Positions 27,445 to 37,679 of a stretch of 64,000 nucleotides of DNA are shown here, piece after piece (the first letter of the stretch is position 1; every line of letters begins with the position of its first letter). The notes beneath the pieces are model-generated. The model had not been told where the DNA came from. It saw only the letters and a program-made list of their open reading frames with translations, and made no database searches. The position numbers and the translations under genes are program-made. Source of the stretch: Methanobrevibacter sp. (GTDB taxonomy: Archaea > Methanobacteriota > Methanobacteria > Methanobacteriales > Methanobacteriaceae); contig NZ_JAFYHP010000012.1 of NCBI RefSeq assembly GCF_017539065.1, positions 1 to 64,000 of the forward strand, read 5' to 3'.

Positions 27445-28278
27445 ATGAATATAGTTCAAGGAATTATAATTGGTATTGTTCAGGGATTAACTGAATTTTT
27501 ACCAGTTAGTAGTTCCGCACATTTAGTTTTCATTCAAAATATTCTTGGGGTTGAAAGCTCTCTAGCTTTTGATATCTTCCTTCACTTAGGAACTTTGATT
27601 GCTGTATTATGGTTTTTCAGGGCGGATGTCTATAAGATGCTTGAATCATGGTGGTACAGTATTAATGATATCCGAAATGGAAGATTCAAGGAAGGATTTT
27701 ATGAAGATCCTTATAAGAGACTTGCATGGTATGTGATACTAGCAACAATTCCTGTGGGGATTGCGGGTGTGCTATTTGAAGACTCAGTAGATGCATTGTT
27801 TGCAGGCGCATTATATGTTCCGGCCTTCTTCTTATTTGTCACAGGAACAATATTATATCTATCACAAAGAATGCCTAGCGGTGAAATTAATTACGATTCA
27901 ATCACTGCAAAAGAAGCATTGTTTATGGGATTAGGTCAGGCATGTGCAATTCTTCCAGGGCTTTCACGTTCAGGAACAACAATTGCAGCAGGTTTAACAA
28001 TCGGTCTTGAAAAGGAATTTGCAGCAAAATTCAGTTTCATATTATCAATACCGGCAATTTTTGGTGCCTTTGTTTTCCAACTTAAGGATATTGGTTCTGC
28101 AATGAATGTTAACTTCCTTCCAATATTTTTAGGGTTCATCGCTTCAATAATTGCAGGTTATCTAGCTATCAGATGGATGTTGGACTTAATTCAAAATAAG
28201 AGTTTAGACATTTTTGCCTATTACTGTTGGTTGGTAGGTATAATAGTATTTATGGGCTCAATCGCTCATATATTCTAA
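27445..28278 (+). CDS. uppP: Undecaprenyl-diphosphatase (BacA family)
   Basis: A 277-residue integral membrane phosphatase that recycles undecaprenyl diphosphate to the monophosphate carrier. Both BacA signatures are present: GLTEFLPVSSSAHL near residue 14 and LPGLSRSGTTIAAGL near 172, with about eight membrane helices. In Methanobacteriales the carrier serves pseudomurein precursor assembly, so it belongs functionally with the Mur ligases at 36-39 kb and the flippase at 22 kb. GGGG precedes the ATG. It shares an operon with ilvE and ends at a convergent hairpin. Confidence 0.95.
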   Translation: MNIVQGIIIGIVQGLTEFLPVSSSAHLVFIQNILGVESSLAFDIFLHLGTLIAVLWFFRADVYKMLESWWYSINDIRNGRFKEGFYEDPYKRLAWYVILATIPVGIAGVLFEDSVDALFAGALYVPAFFLFVTGTILYLSQRMPSGEINYDSITAKEALFMGLGQACAILPGLSRSGTTIAAGLTIGLEKEFAAKFSFILSIPAIFGAFVFQLKDIGSAMNVNFLPIFLGFIASIIAGYLAIRWMLDLIQNKSLDIFAYYCWLVGIIVFMGSIAHIF

Positions 28279-28291
28279 AATTAAAAATAGT

Positions 28292-28315
28292 AGAGATTAA
28301 AAATAATCTCTATTT
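28292..28315. terminator. Convergent hairpin between uppP and cobT
   Basis: AGAGATT (28292-28298) pairs with AATCTCT (28305-28311) between two converging genes, and the right arm overlaps the cobT stop. T-rich DNA lies on both sides but no long T run directly follows. Confidence 0.5.
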
Positions 28316-29371
28316 ACATACTTTTTCTATTTTTTTTCTTAATTTTTCAACGGAATTTCCTAAAACAAGTGCGGTGTACATTGCTCCTCCAGCTCCAGCA
28401 CCTTCTTTAACAAATCCCTTTAGGTAATTTTTCAATCCTTCATGTTCGGATTCTTCAAATCTAGGGTCCACTACATTGACGGTAATGTTATCGTCAATCT
28501 GTTCCAGGATACCGAACAGGTCTGCGGTTTCATCAGCGGCAACAAATACTGTAGTGGCTAAATTGATTCTTGAAAAATCGAATGTTGGCTGTATGGATTT
28601 GATTACAGCGCAGGTTGCGGCCATTTGTGTTCCGCCTGCTAAAATGATAGGGATATCGGAACCTAATACCAATCCTGCAATTGCAGGGATGGTCGGGTCG
28701 CCAACTGCACCGATTGCCTGCATCGCATCCGCTTTTCCTATTTCAATTCCGGCATTTTTCAATCCTTCGTTCACGGTATTTGACTTTAAATCGTGAGGGT
28801 TATGAGGCATGCTTCCGCTGACTTTCTCATTAGCTTCATATCCAAGTGCTTTCAATACTCCAAGAGCTGTTGTTGTTCCTGCAGCGATGCTTTCACCGAT
28901 AATGAGCATTTCATGCCTGTATGATAATTCACTACCTAAATCTTTTGCATTTTCAAATATTTCCAATGGGTTCAAGACACCTTTACCTGTTCTAATGTCT
29001 CTTCCATAATCTTTGCCTAAGCTGACATAGTCGAGGTCAGGTTTGATTTTGGAACCTGCATCAACAATAACGAATGGGATGTTTGCAACTTGAAGAGATG
29101 CTTTGGTAAGTCTTGCAGGTGTAGGTGCCGCTGCGTCTCCAACTACGGTTTCCGCAGGAGCTTCACAACATCTTACTTCGCCCAGAACCATAAATTCAGC
29201 ATCGGAAGCAGGTGTGTATATTGTTAATTCTGCAGAAGGTCCCGCTCCGGAAATGCCTTCTATCAATGATGTATCGGTTGTTCCGATTGTAAGTAGAAAT
29301 ACTGGATCGTCACATTCCTGTAATTTTTCTGTCAATTCTGTTGATCCGTATGTTTTAATTCCATCAATCAT
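28310..29371 (-). CDS. cobT: Nicotinate-nucleotide-dependent phosphoribosyltransferase, archaeal CobT
   Basis: About 353 residues. The archaeal (UPF0284-type) CobT family activates the lower base of cobamides to its alpha-ribotide, feeding nucleotide-loop assembly. Segments seen: FLLTIGTTDTSLIEGISGAGPS, the GDAAAPTPARLTKA region, MLIIGESIAAGTTTALGVL and the glycine-rich QAIGAVGDPTIPAIAGLVLGSD. The ATG follows AAGGTGA; the in-frame GTG nine bases earlier is part of that ribosome site. The start lies inside the end of the upstream 167-residue gene, so translation is probably coupled. With cbiE at 62 kb it shows that the cell makes or remodels cobamides, which it needs for methyl transfer. Confidence 0.9.
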   Translation of the reverse strand: MIDGIKTYGSTELTEKLQECDDPVFLLTIGTTDTSLIEGISGAGPSAELTIYTPASDAEFMVLGEVRCCEAPAETVVGDAAAPTPARLTKASLQVANIPFVIVDAGSKIKPDLDYVSLGKDYGRDIRTGKGVLNPLEIFENAKDLGSELSYRHEMLIIGESIAAGTTTALGVLKALGYEANEKVSGSMPHNPHDLKSNTVNEGLKNAGIEIGKADAMQAIGAVGDPTIPAIAGLVLGSDIPIILAGGTQMAATCAVIKSIQPTFDFSRINLATTVFVAADETADLFGILEQIDDNITVNVVDPRFEESEHEGLKNYLKGFVKEGAGAGGAMYTALVLGNSVEKLRKKIEKVCK

Positions 29372-29867
29372 CTTTTTCACCTTGTTTTTTCAATAAATCA
29401 ATAATTACCTTATTCTGATTAATTATTTTTTTGTTTTGAAGCATGATTTTCTTCAACAGTTCCCTTTCCGGAAGTTCATCATCAGTTGGGAATGTCTGTC
29501 CGTCTCTTGCTCTTGGAGGGATTTTAATTTGATCTTTTGGAGGCAGTGAAGATTTTTCATCTCCTCTTGGAGGTATTGTGCCTCTTGAAGCGCTGTCTTC
29601 TTTTGCAACGAAATCGACATATCTGTGGGTTACTTTATTTTTTCCTCTCTCGTCAAGCAATTCCATCAATCTATCGTCTACTTGTTTAACACCAACCAAC
29701 TGTTCCTGTTCAACTTCATGTATTAACCTTTTTTGGATGTTATACGCATTGTAAATAGGTATTCCCCTTGTATTGCATTCGTTTTTAAACATTTCGTTGA
29801 TGTTAATGTCTCCTGTCAGTTGTTTTACTCTCTTTTGTTCTGGAGTATTTGCACTATAAAATCCCAT
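29364..29867 (-). CDS. Unknown protein coupled to cobT
   Basis: A 167-residue soluble protein I do not recognise. Residues 1-85 are compact and mixed (MGFYSANTPEQKRVKQLTGD at the start, then IPIYNAYNIQKRLIHEVEQEQ). Residues 85-125 are Pro/Arg/Gly-rich and probably disordered. Residues 130-160 form a basic amphipathic helix with heptad-like repeats (LLKKIMLQNKKIINQNKVI), so it may oligomerise. Its end overlaps the start of cobT, suggesting a shared transcript. It is divergent from the winged-helix gene at 29987, with which it shares a promoter region. Confidence 0.72.
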   Translation of the reverse strand: MGFYSANTPEQKRVKQLTGDININEMFKNECNTRGIPIYNAYNIQKRLIHEVEQEQLVGVKQVDDRLMELLDERGKNKVTHRYVDFVAKEDSASRGTIPPRGDEKSSLPPKDQIKIPPRARDGQTFPTDDELPERELLKKIMLQNKKIINQNKVIIDLLKKQGEKDD

Positions 29868-29928
29868 ACTTTCACTTTTGTTTTTTAAATTTAAAATTGT
29901 TTCTATATTGGATTATTGTCTTTTTTTT

Positions 29929-29963
29929 AGACATTAAAAAAATATTTATATAAAAAAATGTCT
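29929..29963 (+). promoter_or_regulatory. Inverted repeat around the TATA box of the winged-helix gene
   Basis: AGACATT (29929-29935) and AATGTCT (29957-29963) flank a TATA-like TTTATATAAA (about 29945-29954). They are an obvious candidate operator for the regulator encoded immediately downstream, controlling it and possibly the divergent gene. Confidence 0.5.
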
Positions 29964-29986
29964 AATTATTATACATTGGTGATTAA

Positions 29987-30436
29987 ATGATAAAAGATAT
30001 TTTGGGAAACCACCCTCAAATTAAGGTAATCGACTATATGCTGTCTTGTCCTTTCCATGAATTTACAAAACAGCAACTGGCAGTAGGATCTGAAATATCT
30101 AGGTCAACTTTAGATAAATTTATTGATGATTTTCTTGAATATGAATTATTATGTAAAAAAGGACCTAAATATATTGTAAATCCTAAATCCGAGTTCATAA
30201 AAGATTTTTTCAGTATTAATGATAAGCTCGTAAAAATAGAAATCGAAAAACAATTAAAAGTTCCGGAAGAAGTGGGAGAGGAATTTACAGATGAAGAATT
30301 GGATGAGATCCTTAATGAAATTCCTAATGAAGTAGATTTGGATAAACTAGAATTTGAAATTGAATCAAGAGAATTTTATATATTTTCCTCCGATAAATCC
30401 AGTAAAAATTCTTTTGATTTGTTATTGAGCAGGTGA
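29987..30436 (+). CDS. Winged-helix DNA-binding protein
   Basis: A 149-residue protein. The first 70 residues read as a winged helix-turn-helix (HPQIKVIDYMLSCPFHEFTK, then QQLAVGSEISRSTLDKFIDDFLEYELL). Residues 85-140 are very acidic, with EEVGEEFTDEELDEILNEI, and may mediate binding to a partner. The start follows GGTGAT with a TATA box enclosed by an inverted repeat, which suggests autoregulation. It is the first gene of a tight three-gene cassette, with 4 and 9 bases between genes. No family name can be given from sight. Confidence 0.75.
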   Translation: MIKDILGNHPQIKVIDYMLSCPFHEFTKQQLAVGSEISRSTLDKFIDDFLEYELLCKKGPKYIVNPKSEFIKDFFSINDKLVKIEIEKQLKVPEEVGEEFTDEELDEILNEIPNEVDLDKLEFEIESREFYIFSSDKSSKNSFDLLLSR

Positions 30437-30440
30437 TAAA

Positions 30441-30692
30441 ATGAAGAATATATCTGATATACCGTATGATGAGAATGTTAAAATAAATAAAGACTCTAAA
30501 GTCGTTCATGCTTCATCTTTTGGTGTAGGCGGCACTAATGATGAAATTAGGATAATTATCTGTGATAAAAAATTAATCACTGATGAAAAAGGATTTAAAT
30601 TAATCAACGAATCTGATTTACAAATTGTCATGGATAAAAAAACAGCCAATGATTTAAAAAATCTTTTAGAAAAGTACACTGAGAAAGAATAG
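30441..30692 (+). CDS. Small unknown protein in the winged-helix cassette
   Basis: An 83-residue soluble protein. The layout (VVHASSFGVGGTNDEIRIIICDKKLI, then a hydrophobic strand and a C-terminal helix TANDLKNLLEKY) weakly recalls the DUF3467 fold, in which a short beta sheet is followed by a helix. That assignment is only a guess. AGGTGAT precedes the ATG, four bases after the regulator's stop, so the two are cotranslated. It may be a partner or antitoxin-like binder of the regulator. Confidence 0.65.
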   Translation: MKNISDIPYDENVKINKDSKVVHASSFGVGGTNDEIRIIICDKKLITDEKGFKLINESDLQIVMDKKTANDLKNLLEKYTEKE

Positions 30693-30701
30693 GGTGTTAA
30701 A

Positions 30702-30977
30702 TTGAAAACCAACACCATTATTCAGGAAGAAATCCTATTCTTCTTATATCATAACAAATATTTCAACAAACGCCACACTCCAATTTCCAATGTTTGCAAT
30801 AAGTTATCCCAAATTCCATGCAAACATGTAAAAAATGAGTTAAAAAATTTGTACAAGCTTAAAATGATTAGATTTAAAAAAACTCAGCATGGAACTGATG
30901 TATATTTAAATGTTAAAATGAAAAAGGAAATTGAAAATATTATTTCAGAAAAACTACAATCATGGTATTCATTATAG
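30702..30977 (+). CDS. Small basic winged-helix-like protein (TTG start)
   Basis: A 91-residue basic protein, probably starting at TTG with AGGGTG just upstream; no in-frame ATG gives a comparable product. The sequence (IIQEEILFFLYHNKYFNKRHTPI, then VKNELKNLYKLKMIRFKK and a C-terminal helix) fits a small winged helix with a wing around KKTQHGTDVYL. It ends the three-gene cassette, 45 bases before kae1-bud32. The specific function is unknown. Confidence 0.65.
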   Translation: MKTNTIIQEEILFFLYHNKYFNKRHTPISNVCNKLSQIPCKHVKNELKNLYKLKMIRFKKTQHGTDVYLNVKMKKEIENIISEKLQSWYSL

Positions 30978-32621
<1,644 letters not shown>

Positions 32622-32667
32622 TTCATAACCAACACATATAATAAAAATCATCATCATAGTTAAAAAT

Positions 32668-33219
32668 ATGATAACATTTATAACTGGTAACGAACATAAA
32701 GTAAAAGAAGCAGAGAATATTTTCAAAGATTATGACATTACTTTAGAGCATATTGATTTAGGCTATACAGAACCCCAAGGAACTCTCGAGGAAGTGGCCT
32801 TATCAGGCGCAAAATATGCTAGTCGTAAGCTTGACAAACCTGTGATTGTGGAAGATGCTGGTTTATTCATTAAAGCTTTAAATTGGTTTCCGGGAACTTA
32901 TTCACATTATGTTCAGGATACTATTGGAAATCAAGGTATTTTAAAGTTATTAGCAGATTCTTCTGACCGTTATGCCGAATTCAGGTCAGTTATTGGGTAC
33001 TGTGCCCCCAATTCTGAGCCCAAGACTTTTTTAGGCAAGGTCGAAGGTGAAATCGCAGTTGAAGAAAGAGGAGATTTAGGATTTGCATTTGATCCTATAT
33101 TTTATGTCCCAAGTGAAGGCAAGACCTTTGGGGAACTTACAACTGATGAAAAAAACCAATTTTCACATAGAAAGAATTCATTAAAGAAATTTATCGAATG
33201 GTATTCTAGTCAAGAATAA
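32668..33219 (+). CDS. rdgB: XTP/dITP diphosphatase (Ham1/RdgB family)
   Basis: A 183-residue housecleaning pyrophosphatase that hydrolyses XTP and dITP to monophosphates, keeping deaminated purines out of nucleic acids. Family motifs are [13 protein letters not shown] at the start, EDAGLFI near residue 69, and [10 protein letters not shown] near the C-terminus. The length is typical. The ATG has no clear ribosome-binding sequence and may be leaderless. It lies 46 bases after kae1-bud32. Confidence 0.94.
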   Translation: MITFITGNEHKVKEAENIFKDYDITLEHIDLGYTEPQGTLEEVALSGAKYASRKLDKPVIVEDAGLFIKALNWFPGTYSHYVQDTIGNQGILKLLADSSDRYAEFRSVIGYCAPNSEPKTFLGKVEGEIAVEERGDLGFAFDPIFYVPSEGKTFGELTTDEKNQFSHRKNSLKKFIEWYSSQE

Positions 33220-33280
33220 CATTATTTTCTGTTTATATTGGGCTTATTTAAGATTTAAAAAATTTAAAGAGGTTTATATT

Positions 33281-33679
33281 ATGGCAAGACCAGAATGGGT
33301 AACTTATAGTGATGAAGAAATTGAAGAAATGATTTTAAAATTTAACAGAGAAGGTAAAAGTACTTCCGAAATTGGTATTATCTTAAGAGACCAATACGGA
33401 ATTCCATCAGTAAAAGACGTAACTGGTGAAAGAATTACTCAAATTTTAAAAAGAAACGGTCAAGCTGGTGACTACCCAGAAGATTTATTAAACTTAATCA
33501 GAAGAGCAGTTAACATCAGAGACCACTTAGAAGAAAATCCTAAAGATTTACACTCTAGAAGAGGATTAACCATTATTGAAGCTAGAATCAGAAAATTAGC
33601 ATCTTACTATGTAAGTGAAGGTGCATTACCAGAAGGTTGGAGATATAATCCAAAAGAAGCAGCACTCCTTGTTAAATAG
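33281..33679 (+). CDS. rpsO: 30S ribosomal protein S15 (archaeal/eukaryotic S13 type)
   Basis: A 132-residue small-subunit protein. [18 protein letters not shown] and the [14 protein letters not shown] segment mark the archaeal uS15 with its N-terminal extension. The C-terminal helices carry the rRNA-binding LHSRRGL and RIRKLASYY segments. GAGGT precedes the ATG. The end overlaps the start of the recJ-like gene. Confidence 0.98.
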   Translation: MARPEWVTYSDEEIEEMILKFNREGKSTSEIGIILRDQYGIPSVKDVTGERITQILKRNGQAGDYPEDLLNLIRRAVNIRDHLEENPKDLHSRRGLTIIEARIRKLASYYVSEGALPEGWRYNPKEAALLVK

Positions 33680-35003
33680 GGCTAGTGAAGCTACCGATAT
33701 GCTTAAGGGGCATATCGACAATGATAGTGTTATCAGATTAATTTCTCATAACGATGCTGATGGTATATCAGCCGCAGCAGTTATAGCGAATGCTTTGAAA
33801 GAAGAAGATGTTCAATTTCACACTACAATAATCCCACGTCTTAAGGAAGATATTGTAAATCAACTTAGAAGTGAGAAATACGATTTATTCATATTTTCAG
33901 ATATGGGAAGTCCATTTATTAAGGAATTCAACACTTATAAGCATGATGTTATAGTTGCTGATCACCATCAAGTAGATAATACTGAATCTGAAAGTAATGT
34001 GGTCCATGTAAACCCTCATTTGTTTGGAATTGATGGTAGTAAGGACTTGTCCGGTTCAGGTTCAGCTTATTTAACTATTCGTGATTTGGATAAAAAACAC
34101 CTTGCCTATTTTGCACTTGTTGGTGCATTTGGGGATATGCAAGGTCAAGACGGTTTTACAGGCGTTAATAAATTAATTTTAGATGATGCAGTAAGTAGTG
34201 GGAGCGTTGAAATTCATGAAGGTTTAAAAACAGTTTCTAAAGAATCCGAACCTGTTTTCAAATCACTCGCTTATACTTTTTCACCTCCTTTGCCGGGAAT
34301 TAGTGGAGATTTAGAAGGGGCTCAGGAATTTTTAGAACGCATGAATTTATCCTATGGAATTAAATTCACAGATTTGGAAGATGAGGAAAAAGACCTCCTA
34401 AAAGATGCGCTCATCAATGTTAATCAAGAGATTTTTGGTGATTGTTATACTCTTCCAAAAGAAGTTCCATTACTCAGAGATTTAGAAGAATATGCATACA
34501 TTCTAGATGCCTGCGGTAAAAATAAAAAACAGGGTTTAGGTTTAAGTATTGCACTTGGTGAGAGAGACCAAGCATTGGATGCGGCTTTAAAACTCCAACG
34601 CCAATATCGCGATCAAATAGTTAGAGGACTTGAATGGGTTAAAAAGTATGGCGCAGAACAATTAAACGCTATTCAATATCTATATTCAGATGACAAAGTA
34701 TTAAAGTCCGTAATGGGAACTATTGCAAGTATTGGATTGTCAGTTGAGTTATTAGATAGTTCAAAACCAGTCATTGGAATGTCAAGACTTCACAGGGATA
34801 TTAAAATTTCCGGACGTACCACCCGTGAAATGGTTGCACGCGGAGTTAATTTGGGCCAAGCACTTAAGGATTCTTCAAATAACTTTGCAGGAACCGGCGG
34901 GGGACATGATATTGCAGCTGGTGCAATGATACCATTTGAAGCAAAAGATAATTTCCTACATTTAGTAGATGAAATGGTCGAATATCAATTAAATAATGAT
35001 TAA
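33669..35003 (+). CDS. RecJ-like DHH-family single-strand exonuclease
   Basis: About 444 residues. The DHH phosphoesterase motifs are seen as [11 protein letters not shown] near residue 27 and VADHHQVD near 98, with DMGSP between. The DHHA1 RNA/DNA-binding domain ends in [13 protein letters not shown]. Archaeal RecJ-like proteins act on single-stranded DNA or RNA in replication and repair, and some (GAN/Cdc45-like) join the replisome. The start is uncertain: TTG at 33669 begins [11 protein letters not shown], which looks like the family's N-terminus and overlaps rpsO by 11 bases; ATG at 33699 is the alternative. Cotranscribed with rpsO and acnX. Confidence 0.9.
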   Translation: MLNRASEATDMLKGHIDNDSVIRLISHNDADGISAAAVIANALKEEDVQFHTTIIPRLKEDIVNQLRSEKYDLFIFSDMGSPFIKEFNTYKHDVIVADHHQVDNTESESNVVHVNPHLFGIDGSKDLSGSGSAYLTIRDLDKKHLAYFALVGAFGDMQGQDGFTGVNKLILDDAVSSGSVEIHEGLKTVSKESEPVFKSLAYTFSPPLPGISGDLEGAQEFLERMNLSYGIKFTDLEDEEKDLLKDALINVNQEIFGDCYTLPKEVPLLRDLEEYAYILDACGKNKKQGLGLSIALGERDQALDAALKLQRQYRDQIVRGLEWVKKYGAEQLNAIQYLYSDDKVLKSVMGTIASIGLSVELLDSSKPVIGMSRLHRDIKISGRTTREMVARGVNLGQALKDSSNNFAGTGGGHDIAAGAMIPFEAKDNFLHLVDEMVEYQLNND

Positions 35004-35004
35004 T

Positions 35005-36192
35005 ATGTTTTTAACAAAAAAAGAACAGGAAATGTGTGATGGAGAGTATGGAGAAACCATTAGAAAAAGTATGGACATCCTTGTAGCTTTAGGAGATATC
35101 TATGGTGCTTCTAAATTGGTCGATATTACTTCTGCTCAGGTATCAGGTGTTTCTTATAAGACAATTGGGGATGCAGGTTTAGAATATCTTGAAGATTTGG
35201 CTCGTGACGGTTCAGGTAAAGCCACCATCAATGCTTCACTTAATCCGCCTGGAACAGATTTGGATAACTGGGAGGAATTAGGTTTCCCTCGCGATTTTGC
35301 AATCAAGCAGAATCAGATTGTAGATGCATATGCAAAGCTCGGCATTTCCAAAACATGTACTTGCACTCCTTATTTGGTTGGTAATGTTCCAAGATTCAGA
35401 GACCATGTTTCATGGTCCGAATCATCAGCTGTAGCTTATGTTAACTCTGTAATAGGTGCCCGTACCAATCGTGAAGGAGGACCGGCCGCTCTTGCAGCCG
35501 CTATTGTTGGAAAAACTCCTCTTTATGGCTTCCATTTGGATGAAAATAGAAAGGCTAATTTGGTAGTCAATGTCAGCACTGAGTTAAAGGGCGCAGACTT
35601 TGGTGCATTAGGATATATCATTGGTAAAGTTGTTGGTGGAGGAATACCTTATTTCAAACTGCAAAATACTCCAAACAACAATGATTTGAAAACCTTGGGT
35701 GCAGCTCTCGCATCATCAGGTTCAGTAGCGCTTTACCACATTGAAGATGTTACTCCTGAGTTTAATTTAAATTCAGAAGATGAAATTGAGGATATAATGT
35801 TTATTTCTGATAAGGAAATTTCAGAAACTCGCCAAAAATTGTCAACTACCGACAAGACTCCTGATTTGATTTGTCTTGGCTGTCCTCACGCATCACTTGA
35901 AGAGATTAAGCAGGTAGCGACTATTGTCGAAGGAAAAACCATTAAAAACAAGTTATGGATTTGCACATCAGTCAGCGTCAAGGCAACAGCTGACAGAATG
36001 GGATATACCCAAACAATCGAGGCTGCAGGTGGAAATGTCGTTTGCGACACCTGTATGGTTGTGGCTCCTATTGAAGAAATGGGCTTTGAAGTCATCGGTG
36101 TAAATTCTGCAAAGGCAGCAAACTATGTTCCATCAATGTGTGGACTTGATGTTGTTTATAATGATGTTGAAAATCTTATTCATTTTGAATAA
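35005..36192 (+). CDS. Aconitase X catalytic (large) subunit, probable phosphomevalonate dehydratase
   Basis: About 395 residues of the aconitase-X family. In archaea the large and small AcnX subunits form phosphomevalonate dehydratase, which converts 5-phosphomevalonate to trans-anhydromevalonate 5-phosphate in the modified mevalonate pathway to isoprenoid lipids. Conserved parts seen: [12 protein letters not shown], the CTCTPYL motif near residue 114, [22 protein letters not shown], and the cysteines of [10 protein letters not shown] near 291 and CDTCMVV near 348, which would hold the Fe-S cluster. The second ATG is preferred because MFLTKKE is a normal start; 34996 is possible and overlaps the preceding stop. 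The small-subunit gene is not in this window. Confidence 0.88.
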   Translation: MFLTKKEQEMCDGEYGETIRKSMDILVALGDIYGASKLVDITSAQVSGVSYKTIGDAGLEYLEDLARDGSGKATINASLNPPGTDLDNWEELGFPRDFAIKQNQIVDAYAKLGISKTCTCTPYLVGNVPRFRDHVSWSESSAVAYVNSVIGARTNREGGPAALAAAIVGKTPLYGFHLDENRKANLVVNVSTELKGADFGALGYIIGKVVGGGIPYFKLQNTPNNNDLKTLGAALASSGSVALYHIEDVTPEFNLNSEDEIEDIMFISDKEISETRQKLSTTDKTPDLICLGCPHASLEEIKQVATIVEGKTIKNKLWICTSVSVKATADRMGYTQTIEAAGGNVVCDTCMVVAPIEEMGFEVIGVNSAKAANYVPSMCGLDVVYNDVENLIHFE

Positions 36193-36293
36193 GGTTTAAA
36201 TTCTTTTTTTTTAAATATTTTTAATCAATTTTATTAAACTTTAAATTTAATAAAATCTATAAATTATACTAGAAATTATAAGGAAACTTTTTT

Positions 36294-37679
36294 ATGAATT
36301 ATTTAGTTGTTGGTGCAGGAAACGCAAGTAGGCCTGTTGCAAGATTGCTCAATTATCTAGGGCATAATGTTGTAATAACAGACTTAAAAGATATTTCTGA
36401 ATTTAAAATTGAATTTCAAAGAAGTTTAATCGAAATGGAAAAGGAAGGTGTAAAGTTAGACATGGCCAATAAGGATCCATCAGTGGATGGATTTGAAGCG
36501 GCATATATGCCTCCTACCTTACCGGAATCCGCTCCAATCGCTAAAAAGATTAAAGATTCCGATTTAAAAGTTCTTACAAATGAGGAATTCTCAGAAATCG
36601 TCAATGATTTGATTCCGGTTGACATTATCGGAATAACCGGAACTATGGGCAAAACCACAACTACTTTTATCACAACAAGCTTATTTAAACAGGCAGGATT
36701 TAATGTATGGTCCTGTTCATCTTTAGTAAATAACTTGGTTTCTGAAGCCATTATTGATGGTATTGTTAAAGGCAAAGCGCAGGAATGTGATATTGCTATT
36801 TTTGAACTTCCTCATGGTACAATTGGTCTCTTAAACAAGCTAAATGTTAAAATTGGTCTTTTAACTAATATTGCAGAAGACCACCTCTCAGAGTTTGGCG
36901 GTTCACTAATGTTATATCAACAGCGCAAACTCATTTTGGAAGCCATCAGTGAAACATTCATCGCAAACTATTCATGCTTTAATCTCATAGACCCTATAAG
37001 GGATGATGCCCTATACTATGCGTTGGATGAAGATGTTGATTTCAAGGGCACTATTGGCGATAAATCATTAACCATTGAATATGATGATGATTCTTTTACA
37101 ACTCCGTTCTATATGATGAGTTATTTCTTTGAAAATTCAGTTGCGGCTTCAGCTGTTGCACTCACATACGGAGTTAAAAAAGAAGATATTATTGGCGCAT
37201 TAACCGAGTTTAAGGGATTGCCTGCACATATGGATGATGTGGGGGAGTATAATGGAAGAAAAGTAATCTTAGACTCTGCATTTTTATATGATGGAATGAA
37301 AATTACACTCGATTACTTTAAAGATGAAAGTGTTGTATTGTTCCTGGATCATTTTGATACTTTATCTGTTAGAGATAAAACGGAAGTTGGCGAATTGGTA
37401 AGTAATTATGACCTTAAATGTGTAATAGCAAGCGGATTTAATGAAGTAACTCAGGAAGTCGAAATGGAAGCGGCTCAGGAGATTTTAGATGCAATTTCAA
37501 ATCCGAACATTAAGAAGGTGGCTGTGGAAAACATTGAAATAGCCGCCGAAGAGACATTCAAATACTCCGAGCCGGGAGATATCATATTGCACATGGGGCC
37601 GCTTATAGCATACGATAGGTTGACAACCGTTGAAAAAATCATGAAAGGACTTGAAATAGGAAGTAAGAAATATGAATAA
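36294..37679 (+). CDS. Mur-family peptide ligase of pseudomurein synthesis (MurD-like)
   Basis: A 461-residue ATP-dependent ligase that probably adds an amino acid to the pseudomurein peptide precursor. The N-terminal Rossmann domain opens with NYLVVGAGNASRPVARLLNYLG. The central P-loop is GTMGKTTTT near residue 116, NIAEDHLSEFG near 197 holds the metal/ATP-binding His, and the C-terminal domain follows from about 315. The ribosome site AAGGAAAC and a TATA-like CTATAAATTATA lie upstream. It overlaps the next Mur ligase gene by eight bases, so the two are coupled. Paired Mur ligases are known in Methanobacteriales pseudomurein clusters; which residue this one adds cannot be told here. Confidence 0.88.
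   Translation: MNYLVVGAGNASRPVARLLNYLGHNVVITDLKDISEFKIEFQRSLIEMEKEGVKLDMANKDPSVDGFEAAYMPPTLPESAPIAKKIKDSDLKVLTNEEFSEIVNDLIPVDIIGITGTMGKTTTTFITTSLFKQAGFNVWSCSSLVNNLVSEAIIDGIVKGKAQECDIAIFELPHGTIGLLNKLNVKIGLLTNIAEDHLSEFGGSLMLYQQRKLILEAISETFIANYSCFNLIDPIRDDALYYALDEDVDFKGTIGDKSLTIEYDDDSFTTPFYMMSYFFENSVAASAVALTYGVKKEDIIGALTEFKGLPAHMDDVGEYNGRKVILDSAFLYDGMKITLDYFKDESVVLFLDHFDTLSVRDKTEVGELVSNYDLKCVIASGFNEVTQEVEMEAAQEILDAISNPNIKKVAVENIEIAAEETFKYSEPGDIILHMGPLIAYDRLTTVEKIMKGLEIGSKKYE

Noticed and set aside
28476-29396. Open frames opposite cobT on the plus strand
   Set aside because: Shadow frames; the minus-strand product is a clear CobT with a ribosome site.
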